Shown: positions 1 through 9,700 of the stretch, one piece after another
Numbering within the stretch: the stretch's first letter is position 1
Layout: every line of letters begins with the position of its first letter
Assembly (NCBI RefSeq): GCF_004193775.1
Contig: NC_041016.1
Span: 33,589,511-33,653,510 of the forward strand
Reading direction: 5' to 3'
Origin: Glycine soja
Taxonomy: Eukaryota; Streptophyta; Magnoliopsida; Fabales; Fabaceae
DNA: 64,000 bases
Made by a program: the position numbers and the translations under genes
The notes under the pieces: model-generated
The model's input: the letters and a program-made list of their open reading frames with translations, nothing else
Told to the model about the DNA's origin: nothing
The model's database searches: none

Positions 1-402
1 AGCTGACCCGCAGGTAGTAAGTGCTCCGCAAACTGCATCCACCTGTCATCTATCTGATCGTGTGACAATCGTGCCCTAATAGGCGGCGGAGGGATGCTCT
101 GGATGTAACCAAACTGGCGTACCACCCTCTCCGATCGAGCTGTGACCACCATAGGACCCCATCTCAGCTGACCCTGGAAAGATGAAATCTCCTGAAAGGC
201 TCTAACCCTCGATGCTCCGTGTACGGCAACCAGGACACATCTGTGACGGTCAAACCATCACAACGTGCCTGTAAGGTGCTCCTGTGATTCCCTTCATGTG
301 CACCTTCGACGTCAACCACCGGGAAGCACGTGGGGGCGTCTCCTGGTATGTATCGTCTGTCACGCACTAGTGCACACTAGGGAAGTGCTCATAGATCCAG
401 CA
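1..402 (-). pseudogene. PMD pseudogene exon 3 with stop and two frameshifts
   Basis: The acceptor AG is at 404-403 and the exon starts CWIYEHFPSVH. An in-frame stop follows at once. Further on, the family-like reading jumps frame twice: after the APYR segment, and again before the VRAFQEISSFQGQLRWG segment. Each jump fits the loss of one G. The exon runs off the left edge of the window. Confidence 0.8.
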
Positions 403-486
403 CTACACAATAATTGAGGTTAACATAACATAAAAACATGTTTAAATCATAATCGAACGTAACATATTAAAAAACACAAAATTTAC

Positions 487-1146
487 CTGAAGTAGCGTCA
501 AGTACCCCGCAAGCTGTCCGGTGGTGGTCCTACAAGCCTCATCTAACTGGTCATACATATTAACCAACGCGGCAACTCCCCAAGCGTAACCACCACTCTG
601 AGCGAGGTCCCGGAAAGCGTCAAGGTGAACCACATGCACGTATGTTGCACTCTTATTAGCAAAAAGAGTGCAATCGACAAGGTGCAGCAGATAAGCGCGA
701 GCTGCGACAATCCACCGCCAGGCCTGACATCTCGTCTCATAAATGTCTCGAACCCATCCTAGTCGTACATATGCCCCATGTGTGAGTGTTGTCTCGGCCC
801 TGGCCTCCTCGGCAGACACCTCGAGCAACTCTGTCAGCAAAAATCTAGCCTCCTCCGTAGAAAGAGCATGGAAACTATGCAAGGCGCCAGTGATGGGCAA
901 ATGAAGGAGTGATGACACATCATCCAATGTGATCGTCAGCTCTCCTACTGGAAGGTGGAAGGTGCTAGTCTCACCGTGCCACCTCTCCACGAATACGGAT
1001 ATCAGTCCAGGATCGCCAGTAATAACTGAACAATTGATTAGTGGACTTAATCCTGTGGCAGCCACCAGGCCTTCAATCTCAGGCACTGGCCTCCCAATCA
1101 GTGTCACCTTCCTCCCATGTGACACTAACTTCAAATCAGGACGTTC
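487..1146 (-). CDS. PMD pseudogene exon 2 (mobile domain core)
   Basis: The exon has 220 codons in phase 0, between acceptor AG (1148-1147) and donor GT (486-485). It contains the plant mobile domain with ERWHGETSTFHLPVGE, LGWVRDIY and YLTLLQ at its end. It is open throughout. Confidence 0.8.
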
Positions 1147-1237
1147 CTGATTTGAAGTACAAATTATACAATTATTAAAAAAAATTAATGACAAACAAAT
1201 AAATCGACAATGATAAATAATTAACAAATTAAAATAC

Positions 1238-1600
1238 CTGTCCACTCCAAACAGCATGTGCAACATGCTCGGCAAATGATGTGAGCACTAACGGGTCACG
1301 TGGCCCACCAGGGAATCCCTCAGCAGCATCATCAGCATCTGACCCCTCACCACCATCAGCACCATGTACGTCCGCACGCATCTCAGGTGCCTCCGTAGCC
1401 AGCTCAGGGACATCGTCAGTCATGTCAGCAACGTCCTCAGCCATATCACGTCCCTCCGCAGTCATCTGATGAACCCGTAGCCTATGGGCTGAGGCAGTAG
1501 GCCTACGCCTCTCGGGAACATCAGCAGCATCCTGGTCATCAGGTCTATCTCTACCTACAAGTCTACCTATGGCACGACCTAAACCTCGTGTTCTAGCCAT
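1238..1600 (-). CDS. PMD pseudogene exon 1
   Basis: The exon has 121 codons from ATG (1598-1600) and encodes MARTRGLGRA followed by an Arg/Asp-rich stretch and a GFPGGPRDP motif typical of this family. The donor GT lies at 1237-1236. It is open throughout. Confidence 0.8.
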
Positions 1601-1619
1601 GATCTGCAAATTATGTCGA

Positions 1620-2560
1620 ACACGTATTTTTTTTTGTCAAAATATACACAATTTTCTTTATAAAAAACAACTTTATTTATAAACAAATAAGACTAATTTA
1701 AATCAAATTATTTTAAAACATACACAACATAATTTTTTTTTAAAAAATTAAACAACTTCATTTATAAAAAAAAAAACACAACTAATGTAAAAAAAATTAA
1801 TTAGTAAACATCCACAACTTAATTTAAAAAAAAAAGAAACTTCATTTCTAAAAAAACACAACTAAATTATTTAGTAAACATCCACAACTTAATTTTAAAA
1901 AAAAATAAAAACTTCATTTATAAAAAAAACACAACTAATATAAAAATAATTCATTACTAAACATCCACAACTTAATTTAAAAAAAAAAACTTCATTTACA
2001 CAAAACCACAACTAATGTAAAAACAAATTCATTAGTAAACATCCACAACTTAATTTAAATAAAAATTTAAAAAACTTCATTTGTAAAAAAAAAAACACAA
2101 CTAATGTAAAAATAATTAATTAGTAAACATCCACAACTTAATTTAAAAAAATAAACATCTTCATTTAAAAAAACACAACTAATGTAAAATTAATTAATTA
2201 AAAAATATCCACAACTTAATTTTAAAAAAAAAAAATAAACAACTTCATTTATAAAAAGAATACTTCATTTTAAAAATAATTAATTAGTAAACATCCACAA
2301 CTTTTTTTTAAAAAAAATACTTCATTTATAATAAAATAAACAACTTAATTTATATCATTTATAAAAAAAATTAGTATTTTTAAAAAATTTCCAAAACACA
2401 CAACTTTATTTATAAAAATAAAAACTTCATTTATAAAGAAAAAACACTAATTTAAAAAAAATAAACAATAAACAAACACAAACACAATTGCTTTTATAAA
2501 CAAAAAAATAAATAATTTACAAATTAATATTTAGTAAAAATACACAATTTAAATTATAAA
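1620..2560. repeat. AT-rich imperfect tandem repeat, unit about 80 bp
   Basis: The block aacatccacaactt recurs near 1807, 1877, 1960, 2038, 2125, 2205 and 2289, at spacings of 70-87 bp. It is followed each time by an A-run, acttcattta and acacaactaatgtaaaa. The tract lies immediately upstream of the PMD gene start and is probably part of the same mobile element. No gene is seen in it. Confidence 0.8.
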
Positions 2561-2682
2561 AGAAACATGACATCAAAAACCCAAACCTCATTTTTCATAA
2601 AATCTCAAAAACAAAATAACCAAAAAAATATAATAATTCATTTAAAAAAAAAACAATTTTTGTTTAAAAAAAACACACTTTT

Positions 2683-2966
2683 CGGAAGAAGTGGTTCTTC
2701 CGGAACAATTTCGGAAGAACCACTTCTTCCGGAAAGTTCTTCCAGAAATTTGAAAGGTCACCCGGAAGAACCCTTCTTCCGGAATTCTTCCGGAAGAACT
2801 ACTTCTTCTGGAAAGTATCCGGAAGAGGTGTTCCGGGAGACTTCCGGAAGAAGTGTTCTTCCGGAAGACGTTTGGTTACTTCCGGAAGAACACTTCTTCC
2901 AGAAACTTTCCGGAACAGGTTCTTTCGAAACTTCCGAAAGAACCCCTAACGGGTCTTCCGGAAGCC
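2683..2966. repeat. Dense cluster of TTCCGGAA palindromes (TTCnnGAA array)
   Basis: About 12 matches to TTCnnGAA fall within roughly 265 bp, near 2698, 2727, 2741, 2777, 2787, 2807, 2842, 2858, 2880, 2897, 2908 and 2955. Nine are exactly TTCCGGAA, two TTCCAGAA and one TTCTGGAA. Spacers are GAAG/CTTC-rich. A plus-strand open frame through this tract is a by-product of the repeat and is not called as a gene. The cluster lies about 1.1 kb upstream of the PMD start codon. Confidence 0.85.
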
Positions 2967-3360
2967 TCCGCCGTGAGCCATTTTCCCCATTTTTTCCGGC
3001 GTCTCCTGCTCTCGTCTTCTACCCTAAGGTTCCGCTAACCTAAGGTTCTTCTAACCTACCCTAAATGCTACAACTATAGTGCATAATAAAAGCAAAGGGA
3101 AGGTTAGGGATACCTACCTCGAACGGAAATGGCGTCCAACCGAAAGAAGCAGCAGTTGGGCTTGCGTGGAGGAGAAGGCTCGCGAAAGAGGGAAGAAAAG
3201 GAAGAAAAGCAGAAGCAAGAAGAAGAGGCTTAGTAATTCCGGGAGAGGAGAGGGAAAGCTTTTTAAATGTTTTAAACTTTTTTAATGAAGGGTAAAATGG
3301 TAGTTTCAATAAATTGCTGGGTGCACCTGCAATATTGCTGGGTGCACCTAGCATTTCCCA
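2967..3360. mobile_element. Probable outer end of the PMD-carrying element
   Basis: This stretch has no convincing gene. It ends with two near-identical blocks, aattgctgggtgcacct (3313 on) and attgctgggtgcaccta (3335 on), followed by gcatttccc. I recognise this end as recurring in legume repeats of this kind. Everything to the right looks like 5' untranslated sequence of the SH2 gene. The other end of the element is outside the window, so a target duplication cannot be checked. Confidence 0.5.
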
Positions 3361-3548
3361 AATGATAATGATGATAAATGATGATGATTGGTCAGCGTAG
3401 AGGCTTCACCTGTACCTCCAAGCAGAGAGCACAGACCGAAACGCCCCAGCAAACCGTTAGTTTCACAGCCGGCAACACACGAAACAAAAGGAACCAACCA
3501 CCCACAGGCCAAAGCACAAACCCCACACTTCTCCTAAGTCCTAACCCC

Positions 3549-3563
3549 CGAGAGAGAGAGAGA
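3549..3563 (+). repeat. (GA)n run in the 5' leader of the SH2 gene
   Basis: A short GA dinucleotide run ends two bases before the ATG at 3565. GA/CT runs are common in plant 5' leaders. There is no clear TATA box between 3361 and 3500. Confidence 0.6.
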
Positions 3564-3564
3564 A

Positions 3565-3711
3565 ATGGATACTGATGCAGTGGGAAGCGAAGGGTACTCT
3601 CCGCTGAAGGAATTAAGACTGGAAATTGAAGTAAAGGAGGGAACTTTCTCTCTCTGCTTTTGGCTTTATTTGACGAGTTCCACTACATTCCCTGTTACCA
3701 TTATCCAACAG
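3565..3711 (+). CDS. SHA: SH2 gene exon 1
   Basis: The exon has 49 codons, starting [10 protein letters not shown] and ending in VTIIQQ before GTAAAA. This ATG was chosen because it opens the conserved N-terminus ([19 protein letters not shown]) directly after the GA-rich leader. Confidence 0.88.
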
Positions 3712-6700
3712 GTAAAATGAATAGTGGCTTCCCTTCATTGTGGGTTTTTGTGCTAGTGGGGGATTAAGGTTTTCTTGAACCTTCTTGATCAATCTTGGAC
3801 ACTTAGTTTATTTTTCTTTGTTCTGCAATTGGGATACTCTTGTATAGTCTCGTAGAATTTCCTATGCTATCCTATGTGCGAATTTGGCGTGAGAAACTTG
3901 TAAATTCTGAAGTTGGCTCTCTGTTTTCACTGCCACCGTACATTAATTTGTATGGTTTTTGGTAATTATTGGGCTACAGGAATTCGCGTGGTTGTTATGG
4001 CTCAAGTTGGTTTTATTTAATCATTGAATAGACTGATAAATAAATTAATTGGCCTTGCAGGTTTTCTCTGATATCTCCGAAAGTGCTCCTTTTCTTGTTA
4101 TTGATGATAATAAGAGAATCCATATGTTACCAGTTCTTCTCTTACATGAAGAAGCTCCTGAAACTGGCAATATAAATTCCTGGACAGAAGTTCCACATGC
4201 AACTGTTGATTTTGAGTTTCTTTTGGAAAAATGGGTTCATGTTGGATGTGAGGTATCTTATATAATTGCTTGAGGATTATCTTTTGTCAATTCTATTAAT
4301 GTTTCTTTGCTTATGACTTTCACTTAACTGAGATGTCATATGTACTATGCTCCTACAAACAACTTATTTTACAATAAGGCACCAAAAGTGTGTATTCTTT
4401 GTATGGCATTGATATTTCTTATTTGCTTGCTGGAATGTATGAATTAGGGTAAATAATAGAGGTGAAACAGAAAAACAAATTCCTTCTAGTATGATTTTAC
4501 CTTCCCGGAAAGAACTTGGTAGCAAACAATGAAGCACTTCACTTGCTGCTACTAGTAGAGTCTACTTCTGTCCTTTCCTTTATACTTTTTAACTTTATTA
4601 ATTGGAGTATGAGATGACTATCTTCTTGTGCAGGTTTGTCCAGATCATATCCAGCTTCAGATTAATGGAGAGATTGTAGGAGAAAAGTCTTTGTGTTCCT
4701 TATTAAATAAGGAATCGGGTTCAAGTCATTTGAAGAAATTAACTTTGGCAAATGTTGGTGGAGATGGAAAAAGTGTGCAGGGTTATGTGCACAATTTTGA
4801 AATATTTCCTATTATTACTTCTATTAAAGATTGTCATTTAAAGGTGATTCTGTGATTGTATTTTTTGTTCTTTAAAGTCCACAGTAGCTTCTCATTTCTT
4901 TGTACATCTTCTTTGTTTATAAGAATCATAAAAGACTTCATTAGTTCCTTTGTTGACAACTCTATATTACTTGGTGCCAGTGCCCTCCTCTGAAGTTATC
5001 AATTGATGAATCGTCTGTCTCTGAGATTGAAGAAGAAAGTGATGGTGTTTGGGGCATTGTTGGAGGCAAGGTAAGAAATATGTTTTTAATCTTATTTTAT
5101 GCATTCTTTTTTGTTGTTGTCATAAATCATAAAGAGAAAGTTCCTGATTAAGCAATGCGTTTTCTGTTGGAGTTTAATTTTGGATATAGATATATATATG
5201 ATGCAGGTTATGGTTGACATTTTAAAGGTGCATTTAAACCAACCATATATGTGCCAGTCTGCGGTGTTAAGAGTTAAGCCAAACTTTTTAGTTACCATGA
5301 AATCAAATGTGAACAAACAAAATAGATGAAGTAGAGGGGGAAGCTAACTACTGCAGTTTTAGTATTTGCAGACATATTATTTCCACTTCTGAAAATGCGA
5401 TTATTGATGTTTACTCTTTTCTTTCCTATGGTGATCCTTTTGAGAATGCACAAATTAATTCCAGTGTTAACTTTTCCTTTTGGTTAAAACTTTAATGTCA
5501 ACTTTGCCTTTGCATAATTTGGCCCAGGCATCTTGTCGTAGGAACTTCTCTTTGGATGTTGTTCTATCCGATGCTTTTGGACAGCCTGTAGATAAGGAGA
5601 ATGAGGTTTATAATCCTGGCTTTTATTCTGGGCAAGTTAATGCTCTCTCGGACAGGAGTTAGGATTTGTAATATTCACATTATCATTGTTGGCTGTTGCA
5701 GGTTTTTGCTTCACTTTTGTATGCCGACACGGGGGCACCAGTGGAGAATACAGCCGATGATGAAGCACCCCTTTTAGCTAGTTATGATGGAATAGAATTT
5801 TCCTCTTGTGAAAGACCAAGTAAGCTTTTGCTGGGACGTGCTTCATTTAAGCTCAAAATATCTCAGGTAATGATACCAAATATGAATATTAGCTTATGCT
5901 ATCTCCTCGAATTTAATGTTTTCCAGCTGCTTGCCCAGCTGTACTTGATAACTCTCGTTAAATTTTAGTTGGAAGACATGATTGCCTATGTTATGGGCAA
6001 TGGACAAACCATTCATACTTCTATACCATTACCATAATTTTAAAATTGCCTTTATTTTTCCTTGTGTATGTATAACAGACATAGGCAGCAGATTCATGCA
6101 GAAAATAAAAAAAAAAATCCTGAAGAATGTAATAAGGAAGCAATAACATATTTGAAAGTTTTATCAAATGGTGGACATTGCAGAATGGTGTGGCGGATTT
6201 TGAACACAAAGCCGTTAGAGGAGCATGGCATGGTGGCATATGGCAGCTGCAATGTGTGTGGAAAAGGAATAAGCCTATAATAGAAAGAGTGTGCTGGGAA
6301 AAGGATTAGTTGGCCAGACAATGTGACAGCCAAGCTAGTAGACATTAGACAGTCTATTAGTTCATAAATAGGCATGCTTATTAGAACTTAGAAGGGTCAT
6401 AGTTAAGAGAATTGGGGTTCTTGGTCAGTTAGAGACTTGTGTAGGACAGAAAGTCAGGATCTCCAAAACACATCTGGCAGCGTTGTATGATAGCAGTCTG
6501 CATCTTGGGTACCGGACTTTGTTCCTGTTCATTCTTAGTAATACAATTCAAAGATTGGCTAAGATAGGTTAGTGGCTTCCCTTCATTTGAGCAGAACAGC
6601 TCCCTCTCATCACAACCTTTGTTTGATGCATTAGTCTCTACCGCAAACTGTTCAGAAAAATCGGGGACACCCAATATTGCAAAGCTGTCAGCTGCTCTCT

Positions 6701-9700
6701 AGGTTTCATAAACCTCTTGGGCAGCTTGAGACCATCAGAATTTAGGTTAAATAAAGACTTAAAATGTCACAGCCAAGCCCCTCAGTTGGCTTTTTGCCTG
6801 AAGCCTGCTGTGTCTTATTTTTTAAGTGTAATACACTGATTACACTTTTTCATTCTCATGTTCATTCTCAGTCATGAAACTCTACACTCTTCAATCTTCA
6901 CACTCTCATGCCCTCTTCCAGACATCTCCGGTGAGTCTCCAGCATGTCTCAAGTGATGGCAGTCTTCCTGTGTTTTTTTTCCCTCTCCTTGTTTTTTTAC
7001 ATTTTTTCTCCCATTTCCCTGTCTATTCTTTCTCTTCCTCTCCCTATCCATTTTTTGTTTTTACTAATCATACACTGTTTCTTTTAACAACAAAAAGGTG
7101 ATTAGATATTGCAAGAATTAAGTGATATCACAGATTTCCATATTTGAGGAATCAGCCATTTGATTTATTTTGTTTTAAAAATAAGATATCCATTATTATC
7201 TGTTTTTATTTGTTTTGTTTAATTATGCTATCATTCTTTGATTCAAGGAGTAGACTTTAATGTAATCTTTCAATTTAAGCAGTACTTTACTGCTGAATAA
7301 ATACAAAAGTTTTCCTATTAATTTCTACTGGTACTATTCTCTTAACAAAAAGATTTCTAGACATACTCTATGGACTGTAGAGTCTAGTGTCTTCTTCTAT
7401 GTTTTATACAAATCCTACTGTCTCCTTTTTTATTTTCATTATTCTTTGTTTTATTTACAAACAATTTTTTTTCTTTCTAATCATACTGTTTTTTTCTCAA
7501 AAATTGGTGAATTATATGTTTCCTGTTCTTCATACTGTTTTTTATTCGCAGTTTTTTAGTATACTTTATGTGTGTGTGTTACGTAATGATTTTTATCTCC
7601 ATCATATTTAAACTATTATATAGAGATACAACTATTCACAGAAATAAGGTTACAACAAAAACCCCATTCTCTGATATTAACAATTGTAAAATTTCTACTA
7701 TAGAGAGTTGTTATTTGTTTTTGAGATGTCTAATGTGTGAGTCAATTTTTTTGTTTCGATGTTTGGTGCAACACAATGAGGCACGGTTCTCAAGGTGAAT
7801 CAGTGCAACTATGATCTCATATATGTGCTTTGCCAAGGTCCTTTCTGTCAATAATTTATGGTTGGCTTGAATATTTTTTGGGTCCCTGATAAATTAGCAA
7901 ATTTTGTTTTAGGTTCCTCAAATTTTTGTGTTGAATTTTATTTTTGGTCCTTGATATTTTGTTTTAGTATTAGCAAATTTTGTTGAGTCTTGAGGTGACA
8001 TTTTTTTTTGTAGGGACTAATAACAAATGATCTACATACTATATGGGCAAAAACAAAAAAAATAGATATATTTGAAGGACTAAAACAAAATAATAAGGAC
8101 CAACATCAAAATTTTTGTTTTATTAGGGACCCAAAACAAAATTTGTTAATTTGTCAGGGACCTAAAACATATTTTAGCCTTTATGGTTTTCTCTATAATG
8201 AATAAGTTTTCATTGGAAATTTAGAAAAACAGTAGAGATCTTGAGGTGATTATAATATGATATAGTAAAATATTATAATTATTCATATCACTCTGTCTCA
8301 CCTTGATTGACATGGTAGTACTTGTCATTTAATGCCAATTTCGGTGTCATAATAACATTTAAGCATGTTCTCAAATTCATGTTGGAGTAGTATGCTCGAA
8401 TTACTCTGCTCTCTGTCTGATATTTTTGTACTTATAATTACAATCCAATATTCATTGGCTCTGTGTAACTATTTTTCCGTTGCCAGCTTTCATCCAAGTG
8501 TGACAACAGGTTGTTCCTCATCAGCTTTTGTGTTCCAAAACTAGGAAATTATCCTTTTCTTGAGGCATATTCCCGTCCAATTCGATGCATCTCCAGAAGC
8601 CGTAACACAAGAGTGTCCACTCTGGTGTGGAAAAGGTCAACTGCTCTTCATTGCCATAGTTTATCTCAATCTTCAGCTATGGACGATAGATCCTTGGACC
8701 TTCAGCATTCCAGTCATGAAGCACAAGCCAATCCACTGATGAAGCGGTTTAGACTTGGTCAAGATAAGACATCTGTATCAGTGAAGGCTGACCCCACCAT
8801 AGAGCAACCTGATGAAGAATGTAATTCTCATGTTCGGACTGCTAACCAGGTGACTACCTGTTTTATTTTTCAATCTTATTTTATTATGTATATGTAAGTA
8901 AAAGAGAAAACAGAAAATGATACTTGCTATGTACATGGATGGCCTACCTAGTAGGTTATAGCTTTTATGGCTATTATACAAAACATGATACCACAGACGC
9001 CACAGGTTGATGCAATCACCATTGATAAAATTTAAATATCAATTTTTCCAGAAGCTTTTTAAGACATTGGGTTCATATATTATTTTATAGTTTTAGTGTA
9101 CATGTCTAGAGTTTTTAGATGATTTTTTTTCTCTCTAATACCCCACCTCATGTGAATACCAAAGTATTGACAAAGCACAGACCAATTTAAACCTGCTAAG
9201 ATTTAATTAACGTAAGTAAGAGGCAGTAAAGATCAAAGCCCTGTGCACTTGCTCAAGCATTCTTTGATATTGTATCAAGTAGCTGACTATCTTTGATGTT
9301 TAAATCTTAAACATTAAGGAAAATGCCTTGAAATGGTTTTGATTTATATCCAACACTGAATATGTTCTCTCGAAGGCCAATTTGGTATTGTCAGGTGGAT
9401 GATGTTCTAACCTATTTCTTAAGATTTTAATGATACTGGTGTAACCTGGACTTATTCTTTTGTCTATGTGTGGTTCATCTATGTGAGCCTTTGTTAATTT
9501 TTCCTCAAATTATTTTTTTAAGATTTGTCTTAAGTAGGCCCTCTTTGCTGTCGTTCTCTTTTAACTGGCACTGCAAACTTAATTGTCATTAGGTTGAGAA
9601 TGGGTTTCCAACAAGCTTGGATGGAAGGTCAGCAAACTTTATTGAAGCAGAAGATTCTCCATCTGATTCAGAGAGTATAGGGGAGGGGAAGTCACCTCTA

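Larger units (their letters stand above)
1..1600 (-). pseudogene. Plant-mobile-domain (MAIN-like / PP7 long-form-like) TE gene, broken, cut by window edge
   Basis: Three exons read leftwards. Exon 1 (1238-1600) starts at an ATG giving MARTRGLGRA and is acidic and low-complexity. Exon 2 (487-1146) carries the conserved plant mobile domain, with segments such as RPDLKLVSHGR, HLPVGELTITLDDV and LLHLPITG. Exon 3 (1-402, continuing outside the window) holds the C-terminal part of the domain (FGYIQSIPPP, DDRWMQFAEHLLP). Exons 1 and 2 are open and join in phase 0 through GT-AG introns (1147-1237 and 403-486). Exon 3 is damaged: an in-frame TAG lies about 24 nt after its start, and two single-base losses in G runs move the frame (near 263 and near 213). 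Such genes are common as cargo of Mutator-like or related elements in legumes, so this is probably transposon-borne rather than a host gene. The family assignment is secure; the biochemical role is not established here. Confidence 0.85.

Noticed and set aside
2567..3043. Plus-strand 158-codon open frame through the TTCCGGAA array
   Set aside because: It is built from the repeated palindromes (Ser/Glu/Leu-rich repeats), has no recognisable domain, and starts in the AT-rich tract. It is treated as a by-product.
3079..3354. Short open frames on both strands next to the TE end
   Set aside because: Lys/Arg-rich or hydrophobic low-complexity reading with no family match. It lies in what looks like terminal sequence of the PMD element.
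6874..7101. 75-codon plus-strand frame in intron 6 resembling a membrane peptide
   Set aside because: It arises from CT/T-rich sequence within the intron; no conserved motif or splice context.
7387..7798. Hydrophobic open frames in intron 6
   Set aside because: Phe/Leu/Ile-rich translations of T-runs, lying inside a well-supported intron.
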